A stretch of DNA of 64,000 bases from Endobugula sp047636495 (GTDB lineage: Bacteria; Pseudomonadota; Gammaproteobacteria; Pseudomonadales; Cellvibrionaceae). The stretch lies in contig JBLILH010000005.1 in assembly GCA_047636495.1 (NCBI GenBank), positions 1-64,000 of the forward strand. Direction: 5' to 3'. This document shows positions 18,441 to 27,594 of this stretch, one piece after another. Below the pieces are notes generated by a model. The model saw only the letters and a program-made list of their open reading frames with translations, ran no database searches and was not told the DNA's origin. How positions within the stretch are numbered: position 1 is the first letter of the stretch; every line of letters begins with the position of its first letter. The position numbers and the translations under genes are program-made.

Positions 18441-18701
18441 CTAATCGTCTTCTTTTTTTGATGCGTTGTAAGTGCTGTTAGCTAGGTGACTATAAAAATT
18501 TTTATATTGCTCCATAGCATTTACACCTAACGGCATAAATTTATTGAACATCGCCTCTGGGTCAGCAATATCGGAAAAATATTCTTCCATTTGTTGTTGA
18601 ACTTTACTCATCATGGCTGTTTGCAGCGGCTCTAAATCAGGAAGTCCCATCAATTTGCGAGCTTCTTCTGGCGTCATGTCCATATCAATAGTGATTTTCA
18701 T
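18441..18701 (-). CDS. DUF6489-like small protein in the PHA operon
   Basis: The protein is 86 residues from ATG 18701, which has GAGAGG six bases upstream; an in-frame upstream ATG at 18740 lacks a site. It begins MKITIDMDMTPEEARKLMGL, the usual opening of DUF6489 proteins, then carries amphipathic helices rich in Met and Gln (SKVQQQMEEYFSDIADP). There is no signal or membrane segment. It lies between phaR and phaE, so a phasin-like or granule-associated role is plausible. No function is established from the sequence. Confidence 0.75.
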   Translation of the reverse strand: MKITIDMDMTPEEARKLMGLPDLEPLQTAMMSKVQQQMEEYFSDIADPEAMFNKFMPLGVNAMEQYKNFYSHLANSTYNASKKEDD

Positions 18702-18845
18702 ATTAACCTCTCTCGAATAGTGTAGTCCTGAATGAGCCAAGTAAAGGCCGCCAATAGCTCAAAGCAATCGGAGGCCACAAAGCGCTGTGAGTGAAGTGCC
18801 CGCGAAAAAGCAGCACATAACTTGGCGGGTGAAATGCTGGTTCGT

Positions 18846-19328
18846 TTAAGAAGGTGGATCATCATTTTCAGATTTTTTTTCTGTTGATATATTTCGATTG
18901 AAGAATTGTTGCTGTATATCTGCCATGGCTTGCATGTTTTTGGCCGCCATCTCTTGAAAGTTGTTGAACGGCGACACTTCTATAAAACTCTGCATTTGTT
19001 TTTGCATGGCTTCTTGCTGAGAAATAAACGTTTTAATACTGTTGGCAATGAACCCGCTCATCATATTTTGCATGGGGTGCCCATAAAAACGGATTAACTG
19101 ATTAAGAACAGCTTCGTTTAACAGCGGTGTGCCACCTAGTTCTTGTTCGGATACAATTTGCAGTAACAGGGGACGGGTAATGTCGACATCTTTGGTATCG
19201 TCGATAATACTGACATCAACACCTAAGGCAATAATTTTTTTTATGTCCTTTAAAGTGACATAGCGGCTCTCTTCAGTGTCGTATAATCGCCGATTGGCGT
19301 ATTTCTTAATGATTCTTTTGTGGCTCAT
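18846..19328 (-). CDS. phaR: PHA synthesis repressor PhaR
   Basis: This 160-residue regulator opens RIIKKYANRRLYDTEESRYV, the PHB/PHA accumulation regulator DNA-binding domain, followed by ITRPLLLQIVSEQE of the second PhaR domain. PhaR proteins bind both PHA granules and TGC-rich operators, repressing phasin and sometimes their own gene until polymer is present. The C-terminal half is rich in Gln and Met (SQQEAMQKQMQSF). It is first in the minus-strand pha run, with candidate operators upstream of the phasin gene next door. Confidence 0.95.
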   Translation of the reverse strand: MSHKRIIKKYANRRLYDTEESRYVTLKDIKKIIALGVDVSIIDDTKDVDITRPLLLQIVSEQELGGTPLLNEAVLNQLIRFYGHPMQNMMSGFIANSIKTFISQQEAMQKQMQSFIEVSPFNNFQEMAAKNMQAMADIQQQFFNRNISTEKKSENDDPPS

Positions 19329-19511
19329 AAATAAGGCTTTTACATCGGAAATTCAATTCTATTGTGCCTGAACCAATGATAAAATAGTAGCATCAATCAG
19401 TGCTTATTTAAGGGTGATTTGAACGGCTATCTTAACTTTTTATCTTGTGTGTAGGCGGCTGTAATCCCAATAAACAGATATCGTCCTGTTTTGATGCAGA
19501 AATAACAGACA

Positions 19512-19543
19512 TAAAAAAAGGGCATATTAAATATGCCCTTTTG
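19512..19543 (-). terminator. Rho-independent terminator of the phasin gene
   Basis: A 12-bp stem AAAAGGGCATAT/ATATGCCCTTTT with a 3-base loop is followed on the minus strand by a run of T (A run at 19513-19519 on the plus strand). It starts 22 bases after the phasin stop and separates phasin from phaR. On the plus strand it ends in only four T. Confidence 0.88.
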
Positions 19544-19564
19544 ATCAACTGCCTGCTGCTAGAA

Positions 19565-19948
19565 TTACGCAGTAGTTGTTGCTTTTTTTGCCGCTTTAGC
19601 AGTGGCTTTAGAAGGTGCTTCAAAAGCAGGCGCAATTTCGATTTTCTGCACTGATGCTTGGTACTCTTTAGCGAGTTCAGTATACTCGGCAGCGCGTGCA
19701 GAGATCTTTTCGCCAAATGCTTTAGCTGTTTCGTACTGCTTGCTCATTAGGCTAGCAGCATTATCAGTTGAAGCAACTAGTTGCGCTTGTTCGATGCTGT
19801 AGTCAACTAAGTCACCTTGAACGCTATAGTTTAGACGGCTTAGGTTTTCAAATGAATCAACAGCAACGCCGCTCATTTCACGTAAAGGCTTCATAAACTC
19901 AGATTGAAGTTTAGCAAATTCTTGGAACTGTTCAGTAAAATCAGTCAT
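19565..19948 (-). CDS. Phasin family protein
   Basis: Phasins coat PHA granules and control their size and number. This 127-residue protein has the phasin layout: FAKLQSEFMKPLREMSG, then a long helix with SLMSKQYETAKAFGEKISAR and ELAKEYQASVQ, then an Ala/Lys/Thr-rich tail (KATAKAAKKATTTA). The start has GGAG seven bases upstream. It is a monocistronic unit with its own terminator, and two candidate PhaR boxes lie 41-82 bases upstream of the ATG, fitting the known PhaR-phasin circuit. Confidence 0.93.
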   Translation of the reverse strand: MTDFTEQFQEFAKLQSEFMKPLREMSGVAVDSFENLSRLNYSVQGDLVDYSIEQAQLVASTDNAASLMSKQYETAKAFGEKISARAAEYTELAKEYQASVQKIEIAPAFEAPSKATAKAAKKATTTA

Positions 19949-19988
19949 GGTGTATCTCCAGGGGTAGTTAAAAATAAATAAATTTCTA

Positions 19989-20030
19989 TGCTGCAGTGCA
20001 ATATTATACAGATTTAATGCTGCACTGCAA
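19989..20030 (-). promoter_or_regulatory. Paired TTGCAnTGCAGCA boxes, candidate PhaR operators
   Basis: On the minus strand TTGCAGTGCAGCA (20018-20030) and TTGCACTGCAGCA (19989-20001) are near-identical direct repeats, 12 of 13 bases equal, 29 bases centre to centre (close to three helical turns). TGCA/TGCTGC-rich repeats upstream of phasin genes are known PhaR sites in other bacteria, and phaR is encoded next door. The AT-rich spacer (TATTATACAG on the plus strand) could contain the -10 region. The rest of the 328-base gap to 20276 shows no gene. Confidence 0.65.
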
Positions 20031-20276
20031 CATGCTTATTGTGTTGCCTGTATAGGGGTGCATTTTATAAGTGTATGATTTTAATCAATTTTTATTTTAA
20101 TATTATAAAAGACGATAAAAAATTTTTTTTTAGAAATATAACGTTCTATGTTGCGGAGCAGTAATCGGAGGTCTTGGATGACGCTGGCGCGTGAAGAACA
20201 CGCCCGCGCAGTCAGTTCGGGGTACGGATCCTGTGTCTCTTATTTCTGAAGGCATTTTGCACTCGTTGCCGTGCGG

Positions 20277-21611
20277 TTAAAGTGATTCTTGAGGGGGTAG
20301 TGCTACGTCGGCAAAAATAAGCCCAGCAACCAAAGACATTAAAATAAGAAAGCTTTGGGCGCCAATATCAGGTGTGTTGATAATGCTCTCTCCCGATACA
20401 ACAGTATTTAAACCAATGTAAATTTTACTTCCGGGCACTAACATAACCAGTCCCAAAAGCATGACGATAGTTGAAGGCAGGTGCTTAACACGAGAAAATA
20501 AGTTGCTGTACATTCCTAAAGCAAATGCCCCAATGAAACCCCCTAACGCAGGGCCTAGATAAATGCTGCCCCAAAGGGTGGCACTATATGCGATGTAACC
20601 TGAGAGCATTCCCCACGGGGTATCTTTAATGCGCATTTTAAATAGCACAACTAGGCTGAGCCCTAGCACAGTGACGGCTAACCATGATGTCCATAGCGGT
20701 ACATTGATCGCAGATACATAGATCGTGTCGGGCCAACACAATCGCGCTATCGACACGCCTAGTGCTGCACCAAAGTACAGTTTGAATAATGACATGACCG
20801 CATCCATAATTCGAGCCGTACCCGACATTAAGTTTCTGGCGGCTAACTCCGATAAACCTAGCGTGAGGGCTAGACCCGGTATGTACACAATAATACTAGA
20901 AAGAATAACGAGGGAGACATTGATAGTTGGGTCATAAACTGCAATGGCAGACGCGAGTAGTGCCGCTAGTAATGCGATGAGTGGTTCTAAAGCGCCCGCG
21001 ATACGGGGTGATCTCTCTGACCAAAGTTGAATGACAAATACCGCAAAGCCGATAAGCGCAGACCATAAAATACTGCTCCAATTCGTTTGCATTAGCATCG
21101 CAAAAGCACCGCTAGCACCGCCGTAACTTAAAAATGCAAGCACTGTGCCATAGGGGTGGGGCTTTCTTGGGATATCGTTTAATCTTTCCAGGGCTTCCGA
21201 TAACGTGCGCTGTTTGGACGCAAGTTCATCGACAAGCTCATCAATTCTTGCTAGTGCACCCAGATCGAGTTCTCCAGGTTTTACTCGCACAATATGACTG
21301 TATTCTTGCTTGTCCTCATCAGCTTCTGAAATAACGAAGGTGAGAGAGGTGGGGGTCACCATAAAGTTGGATTGTAACTGAAGAAACTTCGAAACTTCTT
21401 GTAGATGCGTTTCAAGACGATAGGCTGGGGTGCCATATTTATGCAGAGCTTTGCCCAGCTTAGTGATAAAACGACGTTTTTGTAAAAAAAGGTCTTGTTC
21501 GTTGATTTCAGCTGAAGCACTGCCTGCATGGTGAGCGTCTAGGCTAGCGGTGTGGTTACTAAGGGGGTCATCGGGGGTATCGGTTGAGGTGTTGCTAATA
21601 ACCGTAATCAT
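20277..21611 (-). CDS. Threonine/serine exporter family membrane protein (ThrE type)
   Basis: The protein is 444 residues from ATG 21611; an in-frame start at 21755 adds 48 residues of unlike composition (KDWQPVSTAFRSSATNTPSR) and no ribosome site, so the shorter form is preferred. The N-terminal cytoplasmic part (KLGKALHKYGTPAYRLETHL) is the ThrE/DUF1212 start, followed by VTPTSLTFVISE and about ten hydrophobic segments covering both halves (DUF1212-like and DUF3815-like) in one chain. Characterised relatives export threonine and serine. No partner gene adjoins it. Confidence 0.82.
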   Translation of the reverse strand: MITVISNTSTDTPDDPLSNHTASLDAHHAGSASAEINEQDLFLQKRRFITKLGKALHKYGTPAYRLETHLQEVSKFLQLQSNFMVTPTSLTFVISEADEDKQEYSHIVRVKPGELDLGALARIDELVDELASKQRTLSEALERLNDIPRKPHPYGTVLAFLSYGGASGAFAMLMQTNWSSILWSALIGFAVFVIQLWSERSPRIAGALEPLIALLAALLASAIAVYDPTINVSLVILSSIIVYIPGLALTLGLSELAARNLMSGTARIMDAVMSLFKLYFGAALGVSIARLCWPDTIYVSAINVPLWTSWLAVTVLGLSLVVLFKMRIKDTPWGMLSGYIAYSATLWGSIYLGPALGGFIGAFALGMYSNLFSRVKHLPSTIVMLLGLVMLVPGSKIYIGLNTVVSGESIINTPDIGAQSFLILMSLVAGLIFADVALPPQESL

Positions 21612-22322
21612 AAATATCTCGCCAGCTAATAGAGGACTCGAGTCAACGTTGCGCTGTAAAAAATGTGGTCGTGAGGGTGTGTTTGTGGCGGAGCTGCGAA
21701 AAGCGGTCGATACGGGTTGCCAGTCTTTTTTATGGCCCCAGAGGGTCATTGTCACACAATGTAGTCTCGTTCCAGGTGATGTTCTCGTACTTCTCTTTTG
21801 ATGTATTCAACTGGTTTACTGCACTTTCTTAATTTCTTAATTTCTTTACTTCTTTGTTTCTTTGTTTCTTTAATTCTGTATCTTATGGGACGTTATTGCA
21901 GCCACTGATTTGATGTCTGCGATAACGTCAGCGACCGGTGTCTTTTTAATAGTATAAATATCAGTACGTGTCTCGATCGATTCTGGTCAGCCAGTGACGG
22001 CTAAGACGATGGGTGGTAAAGCTAATAATAGATTTGCATGATTTGTTTCGATGAGCACCACTTTTCATGGGTAACATGATATTAACTAATCCCGTATATT
22101 AACGTACGCCGCTTCAAATTAACATACGATTTTTTACCCAGTAGTGTTTATATATGGCACTTGTCAACCAGTGCTACAAGGGTGGGATATGGATGAATGA
22201 GTAAGCGCTATGGGTAATTCTCGGTGCCAAGAGTAGGTAATCCCTGTTATAACTGTAGGGCCTAGTTATAGGGTCTGTGTGTCGGTGAGCGCGAGAGACG
22301 CTAACCGATATAGGCAAGAAAA
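21612..22322. other. Non-coding gap with a T-rich low-complexity tract
   Basis: About 710 bases separate the exporter start from the PilZ gene stop. A tract of TTTCTTAA and TTTCTTTG units runs at 21825-21876. Upstream of the exporter it may include its promoter. No convincing gene, RNA or mobile end was seen in the rest. Confidence 0.5.
21825..21876. repeat. Low-complexity TTTCTT(AA/TG) tract
   Basis: The plus strand reads TTTCTTAATTTCTTAATTTC and then TTTGTTTCTTTGTTTCTTTAA. It is a simple pyrimidine-rich microsatellite-like tract in non-coding DNA, which could vary in length by slippage. Confidence 0.7.
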
Positions 22323-22892
22323 TTAATGCTGAGACACGTAGTTCTGTTGCCGTTCGATTATCTGTGTTTTGAATACCTGTTTTGCTATTAGTTTGGCTTG
22401 CTCATCATCTAGGTTATGAAATCGAACTCCGATAAGGTAGGTGCCATCGGCTTGTAATACGTTGCGGGTGACTTGCCCGTAGGTAATAACACCGGTGTAG
22501 GAGGGCAAAAATATTAGCTTCAGTGCCAGCCAGTTTTCTACGCCAATAGAATCATCGGAAGTGAAGGCGATGCCGCCCTGGCTGATGTCAATGCGGCCAC
22601 TTTCTATGTCATGAATAGACGACTGATTAGATAACACTTGCTGGCAGACTAGGTCTATTTTTTTATTAATACCTTTTAAATACTCAGCGATCAATGGATT
22701 TGCTTCTTGTATAGCAGCCATGAGTTGCTGGCTTTGGCTATTAAGGTGTTGAAATTCTGAAAACAAACACAGAGTCTCGCTGTGTTCAAAATGTTGTTCA
22801 GCTCTGCAGTGCATCATGTCATCATTGCTGACAGGACAAAAATTAAAAATCACGTCTTGCTGAATGCGAAAGAATTGGCGTTTTTCAGACAT
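22323..22892 (-). CDS. PilZ-domain protein
   Basis: The protein is 189 residues from ATG 22892 (MSEKRQFFRIQQDV), preferred over an in-frame ATG at 22964. The c-di-GMP-binding signature is split as in the family: the N-terminal R-x-x-x-R (R5 and R9 in KRQFFRI) comes at the start, and the D-x-S-x-x-G box RIDISQGGIAF lies near residue 110, followed by the beta barrel (ALKLIFLPSYTGVI). The middle has a predicted helical region. It probably senses c-di-GMP in the cytoplasm. No partner gene is adjacent. Confidence 0.85.
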   Translation of the reverse strand: MSEKRQFFRIQQDVIFNFCPVSNDDMMHCRAEQHFEHSETLCLFSEFQHLNSQSQQLMAAIQEANPLIAEYLKGINKKIDLVCQQVLSNQSSIHDIESGRIDISQGGIAFTSDDSIGVENWLALKLIFLPSYTGVITYGQVTRNVLQADGTYLIGVRFHNLDDEQAKLIAKQVFKTQIIERQQNYVSQH

Positions 22893-23314
22893 GGTGCGTT
22901 CCCGTTTTGATGGGTTTAGGCTGTTAACGCAAGTTATCCATACAAGACTATTAGTGTGTTGCATAGATGCGTTCAGCCGTACCTTAAGTATAGACGCTAT
23001 TGTAGAGACTGCCCTATGACTGTGCGGTAATAGGTATGGTCTGGTTCCAAGTGTTGTTACACGTCTTTGGTTAGAAGTGCTCTATTAATAGAAACGCCTG
23101 GTGCCGGCAGCCGCTGGCAATAGAGAATACAACGCGCGGACCTCGGTGCCGATTGACGGTAGGGCCGCAGTGTATAAGGCATACATGAGGAGTAGAGTAC
23201 GGAGCCGCCATGAGGCGACGCAGCAATCGCGTAAACAGTGCGTATTTAGAGATGCCTTTAAGTCATTGATAAAATTCGCTTGTTATATGCTGTATTTTTC
23301 CGTTTAATGCGACG
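22893..23314. other. Non-coding gap before lolC
   Basis: About 420 bases. The part at 23095-23230 is richer in G+C than its surroundings and contains the palindrome-like CGCCATGAGGCG. A 68-codon frame (23101-23307) has no family match and no good ribosome site. It probably contains the lol promoter, but none could be assigned. Confidence 0.4.
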
Positions 23315-24580
23315 ATGCGTATAAACACATCATTGAGCACTTCATTCAGCACCCCGTTTTTTATCGGTTTGCGTTATATTAAAGCAAAACGCCGACACCA
23401 ATTTATCTCCTTTATTAGTGGCTTCTCTTTGGTGGGGATGGCACTGGGTACGCTGGCACTTATTGTGGTGTTGTCGGTGATGAATGGCTTTGATCGAGAA
23501 ATTAAACAGCGAATATTAAGTGTTGTTCCCCATGGGTTTATTGATGAGTTGCCCGCCCTGCAAGATTGGGAGGGGTTATCCTCGGAAATATCGACCACGC
23601 CTCACCTTGTGGCTTCAGCTCCTTACATCAGTGGCTACGCCATGTTGAGTTCCAAGCAAAGCGTACAAGGTGCTCAGTTACAAGGGATTCTCCCTGACCA
23701 AGAACGCGCAGTATCTGTTATTGATACTTATATGTACCGTGGTGATACCCAGCAGTTACAACAGGGTGAATTTGGTATTGTCTTAGGGCGAATACTGGCG
23801 AGCCGTTTGCGTGTTGATATGGGTGATTCGGTACTGATGACATTGTCAGATATTTCTATTACCCCTGCGGGCATATTTCCCCGGACTAAACGTTTTACCG
23901 TGGTAGGTATTTTTAAAGTGGGTGCGCAGGTCGATCAATCCTTAGCCATGATTCATTTAGGTGATGCGCAAAAAATGTTTCGTTACGGCGATAAAGTACA
24001 AGGCTTGCGGGTTAAATTCGACGATATTTATCAAGCACAAGAGAAAATAGCTGTACTGCAGAAGCAGCTAGGTGATCAATACCAGTTAACTGATTGGAGT
24101 CAGACGCAAGGCAGTCTGTTTCAAGCAGTACAGATGGAAAAGCGTATGGTGACATTGCTATTACTGATTATTGTGGCGGTTGCAGCACTCAATATTGTGA
24201 CGGGCCTCATGCTCATGGTGGCCGATAAACGAGGGGATATAGCTGTTTTGCGGACTCTTGGTATGACCACCAAGCATATTATGTGTATTTTCATTACTCA
24301 GGGCAGCGTGGTAGGCATCGTGGGTATCGTGGTCGGTGCCATCCTAGGGTGTTTGCTGGCGATATCGATCAGTGAGGTGATTGCGGTGCTTGAGTCGCTA
24401 TTTGGGATCTACATTTTTGACCCTAATGTGTATTTTATTAGTCAAATACCCTCGGAGTTACGCTGGGGTGATGTATTGTTTATTTGTGTCTCGGGTATTT
24501 CAATGAGTATCTTAGCCACACTTTACCCTGCGTATTGTGCCGCGCAAATTGCACCGGCGGAGGTGTTACGTTATGAATAA
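23315..24580 (+). CDS. lolC: Lipoprotein-releasing ABC transporter permease LolC
   Basis: LolC, with LolD and LolE, extracts outer-membrane lipoproteins from the inner membrane and hands them to LolA. The 421-residue protein has the MacB/FtsX-type layout: a first membrane helix (SGFSLVGMALGTLALIVVLS) followed by VMNGFDREIKQRIL, a large periplasmic domain, then three helices (LLLLIIVAVAALNIVTGLML onward). The sequence ends in ALYP-type ATLYPAYCAAQIAPAEVLRYE, as in the family. It overlaps lolD by 8 bases. Confidence 0.93.
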   Translation: MRINTSLSTSFSTPFFIGLRYIKAKRRHQFISFISGFSLVGMALGTLALIVVLSVMNGFDREIKQRILSVVPHGFIDELPALQDWEGLSSEISTTPHLVASAPYISGYAMLSSKQSVQGAQLQGILPDQERAVSVIDTYMYRGDTQQLQQGEFGIVLGRILASRLRVDMGDSVLMTLSDISITPAGIFPRTKRFTVVGIFKVGAQVDQSLAMIHLGDAQKMFRYGDKVQGLRVKFDDIYQAQEKIAVLQKQLGDQYQLTDWSQTQGSLFQAVQMEKRMVTLLLLIIVAVAALNIVTGLMLMVADKRGDIAVLRTLGMTTKHIMCIFITQGSVVGIVGIVVGAILGCLLAISISEVIAVLESLFGIYIFDPNVYFISQIPSELRWGDVLFICVSGISMSILATLYPAYCAAQIAPAEVLRYE

Positions 24581-25331
24581 TTCTATAGAAGCAGCAAGCA
24601 TAGAAGCAACAGGCATGGAAACAAAAAGTGCAGAAGTAGAAAAAACAGAATTGTCTGCTGTACTGGAATGCCAAGGTGTGCAAAAAATATATCAAGAAGG
24701 CCCTCACGCGATTACGGTACTCGATAATACCGATCTATTATTGCTGCCTGGGGAGCGTTTAGCGATTATCGGTAGTTCCGGCTCAGGTAAAAGTACTTTA
24801 TTGAATATATTGGGTGGTTTAGATACCCCTACTGCGGGCGAAGTGTATGTGGCGGGACAACTGCTTTCTGAGCTGGATGATGATACGCGAGGACGATTAC
24901 GTAATCGTCACTTAGGTTTTGTATACCAATTTCATCATTTATTGGGTGAGTTTACGGCTTTAGAAAATGTCATGATGCCTTTATTGATCGGGGGTGTGGA
25001 TCGGCAAGTGGCAAAGCAACGCGCGGATGCTATGTTGACACGTGTTGGTTTGGCACAACGTAATCAGCATAAACCAGCCGAACTGTCAGGCGGCGAACGA
25101 CAGCGGGTTGCCATTGCGCGAGCTATTGTGACCGAGCCGTCTTGCGTATTGATGGATGAGCCAACAGGCAATCTAGATGAAGATACAGCACATTCGATAG
25201 AAGTCTTATTAATGGAATTAAACCAGAGTATTAATCTGAGCTTTATTATCGTGACTCACGATAAACGTCTCGCCTCTAGTATGGACCGCGTTGTAGAATT
25301 GCGGGAAGGGCGCTTGTTCCCTCATGCCTAA
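24573..25331 (+). CDS. lolD: Lipoprotein-releasing ABC transporter ATPase LolD
   Basis: This is the ATPase of the LolCDE complex. The protein is 252 residues from ATG 24573, whose ribosome site GGAGG lies within the lolC end. The motifs are Walker A GSSGSGKST, Q-loop VYQFHHLLGEFTALENV, signature LSGGERQRVAIARA and Walker B CVLMDEPTGNLD. The N-terminus carries ~30 extra residues rich in Glu and Ala (IEAASIEATGMETKSAEVEK) before the conserved VLECQGVQKIY, longer than the 233-residue E. coli protein. It overlaps lolE by 8 bases. Confidence 0.95.
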   Translation: MNNSIEAASIEATGMETKSAEVEKTELSAVLECQGVQKIYQEGPHAITVLDNTDLLLLPGERLAIIGSSGSGKSTLLNILGGLDTPTAGEVYVAGQLLSELDDDTRGRLRNRHLGFVYQFHHLLGEFTALENVMMPLLIGGVDRQVAKQRADAMLTRVGLAQRNQHKPAELSGGERQRVAIARAIVTEPSCVLMDEPTGNLDEDTAHSIEVLLMELNQSINLSFIIVTHDKRLASSMDRVVELREGRLFPHA

Positions 25332-26688
25332 TATTATGTCTAACGCTATACCTACGTATCCGCCCAGTAGTATATTCCGCTCAGTCAGTGTGTTGTTAGG
25401 TTTGAGATATACCCTTGCGCGTCAGCGTAGTCGGTCGGTCGCGTTTATTTCTCGCGTCACTATGATAGGTATTGTCTTGGGTGTGAGTTTACTGATTACC
25501 GTATTGTCGGTGATGAATGGTTTCGATAAAGAGTTACGTGAGCGCATATTACAAATTATGCCCCAAGTGACGCTCTATCAATCGGGAGGAATGCAGGACT
25601 GGGCCGGATTGCGTGAGCAACTACTCAGCAGTGCAGAGATCGGTAATGGGGCGATTGTGGGCGTCTCGCCATTTGTTGAGCTACAAGGCATGATAAATGT
25701 AGGTAACAGTACCGAGCCGGCTCTGATATATGGAATTGATCATCAGTTGGAATCTACGACATCGATTATTTATAATTTTCTAGCCCCTGAGACACGCCTT
25801 GCTTTGGTCAATGACAAGGATGCCATTGTGTTAGGTCGAGGGCTTGCTGATCGTCTGGGAGTAGAGGCAGGACGTCGTGTGAGTATAATAATTCCTCGTG
25901 CGGAGGGACAATTACAAACGTCATCACAGGCGCCCGCAATACGTCGATTACGCGTGATTGATATACTGGATACCGGCACTGAGATTGATGATGCGCTTGC
26001 CTTAATGGATATCCGAAGCGCAGCTTTATTGTCGCCTTATAGTCAGTCTGTGTTGGATGTGACCGATACTGCAGGTCAATCTGTGTCGCAGGGCATGTTT
26101 GTGGTGTCGGGCGTGCACATTAAGTTAGATGATTTATTTTCCGCATCCAGTGTCGCCAATACTTTGCAAGCTCAGCTACCTTACGGTTTCTTCAGCACTA
26201 ATTGGACGCGTACCCACGGGAATATCTATTACGCTATCCAAATGTCAAAAAAGCTGGTGAGCTTACTTTTGTTACTGATTATTGCGATCGCTGCGTTTAA
26301 TGTCGTGTCGACGTTAGTGATGGTGGTGTTAGACAAGCAAAGTGATATCGCGATATTACGGACCTTGGGTGCAAGTAATCGCCAAATAATGGGTCTTTTT
26401 ATGGTTCAAGGCACAGTAATTAGCGTGATAGGAACATTAATAGGGATCTGTCTGGGGGTGATTTTAGCGCTGTTCGTACAAGACATTGTGGTGCTGGTCG
26501 AGCAGTTGTTCTCCATACAGTTTCTTAAAAGTGATATTTATCCTATTAGTTATTTGCCGGCGCAGTTATTGTGGAGTGATGTACTGTTAGTCGCTATAGT
26601 GAGTTTGCTTATGAGCTTTTTAGCGACACTGTACCCGGCTTGGCGTGCTTCAAAAGTGCTGCCCGCAGAAGCGTTGCGTTATGACTAA
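25324..26688 (+). CDS. lolE: Lipoprotein-releasing ABC transporter permease LolE
   Basis: This is the second permease of LolCDE. The 454-residue protein is related to LolC: first helix MIGIVLGVSLLITVLSVMNG, a periplasmic domain, then helices starting at LLLLLIIAIAAFNVVSTLVM and an end SFLATLYPAWRASKVLPAEA. It is longer than E. coli LolE (414), partly through a Gly/Ser-rich insert around DVTDTAGQSVSQGM in the periplasmic domain. The start is ATG 25324 inside the end of lolD; MSN at 25336 is an alternative. It converges with the DUF2062 gene, with 6 bases between. Confidence 0.93.
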   Translation: MPNIMSNAIPTYPPSSIFRSVSVLLGLRYTLARQRSRSVAFISRVTMIGIVLGVSLLITVLSVMNGFDKELRERILQIMPQVTLYQSGGMQDWAGLREQLLSSAEIGNGAIVGVSPFVELQGMINVGNSTEPALIYGIDHQLESTTSIIYNFLAPETRLALVNDKDAIVLGRGLADRLGVEAGRRVSIIIPRAEGQLQTSSQAPAIRRLRVIDILDTGTEIDDALALMDIRSAALLSPYSQSVLDVTDTAGQSVSQGMFVVSGVHIKLDDLFSASSVANTLQAQLPYGFFSTNWTRTHGNIYYAIQMSKKLVSLLLLLIIAIAAFNVVSTLVMVVLDKQSDIAILRTLGASNRQIMGLFMVQGTVISVIGTLIGICLGVILALFVQDIVVLVEQLFSIQFLKSDIYPISYLPAQLLWSDVLLVAIVSLLMSFLATLYPAWRASKVLPAEALRYD

Positions 26689-26694
26689 TGCCAT

Positions 26695-27261
26695 CTATTC
26701 GTCAGGTTCTTTTTGATCGGTAGTGGATGTATCTGACGTGAAGAAACCTTCACGTATTTTCTTGCGTTTACGCCACCGGTGAATAACATGCCATCGCCAT
26801 GCAATATTAATAATAGTGTAACTTGTTACGCCGCATACTGCCCCTGTAATTAACGATCCCACAAAGAGGGGTTTCCAAATTCGCGTAAGCTCACCGTTAA
26901 CCCATTCCACCGTGAAGGACACATTAATATTCATTGTAGGGGAGTCTAATACCCAGGCACCTAGCGAGTAGGTGGCAAAAAATATGGGTGGAATCGTAAT
27001 GGGATTAGTTATCCACACTAGGGTCAACGCGATAGGAAGGTTACAACGGACCCATAAAGCGATAATAGTGGCTGCGATCATCTGGGCGGGCATCGGTAAA
27101 AAAGCGAGAAACATGCCTACTAAAAATGCCATCGATACTGAATATCGGTTCAAGTGAAATAAGTTAGGATCGTCTACTACCGGCCCTAAAAAGCGGAGAG
27201 AAGGGTGATCTTGGATAAACTGCTGAGAAGGAAGAAAGCGCTTTAAAAACTTCTTAGGCAT
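26695..27261 (-). CDS. DUF2062 domain membrane protein
   Basis: This 188-residue protein opens MPKKFLKRFLPSQQFIQDHP and contains the DUF2062 core NRYSVSMAFLVGMFLAFLPM-PAQM with ITNPITIPPIFFATY. Two or three membrane segments are predicted (about 42-65, 70-100 and 140-160), with a basic Arg/Lys-rich end (HRWRKRKKIREG). The function is unknown in the family. In many gammaproteobacteria it neighbours lol or comEC genes, as here. Confidence 0.88.
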   Translation of the reverse strand: MPKKFLKRFLPSQQFIQDHPSLRFLGPVVDDPNLFHLNRYSVSMAFLVGMFLAFLPMPAQMIAATIIALWVRCNLPIALTLVWITNPITIPPIFFATYSLGAWVLDSPTMNINVSFTVEWVNGELTRIWKPLFVGSLITGAVCGVTSYTIINIAWRWHVIHRWRKRKKIREGFFTSDTSTTDQKEPDE

Positions 27262-27594
27262 AAACGACTATCTCAAAAGGCGGTACACCCAAGCGCATGC
27301 TGACTGCTGACACTATCGATGTAAAAATTAGGCGCATTATGCCTCGTATTGCTTGGCTTCGCTACTGGTCAGTGCGCTAGTTTCTGGTGTTTCATGAGCG
27401 AAATCAATACAATGGCACAACGGTATGAATCTTTTTCGGTTTTTATAGTCCTATGTCCCAGACAGGCTTTATAAGATGATTCCACTCTATACTAACATGC
27501 TAATACAATGCTTCTTGCTCGTGTTAACTCTCGAGAACCCGCTTTGTTTAGGTATAAATACTCAGTAATAATCAGTAATAATCAGGAGTATCTG
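27262..27594. other. Non-coding divergent gap
   Basis: This is the gap between the divergent DUF2062 and DinB-like genes. It contains a short direct repeat CAGTAATAAT (27561-27582) just before the AGGAG ribosome site, and no gene. Promoters for both sides are expected here but no confident -35/-10 pair was found. Confidence 0.4.

Noticed and set aside
23101..23307. 68-codon frame before lolC
   Set aside because: Arg/Ser-rich translation without similarity and without a good start; likely chance in a G+C-richer stretch.
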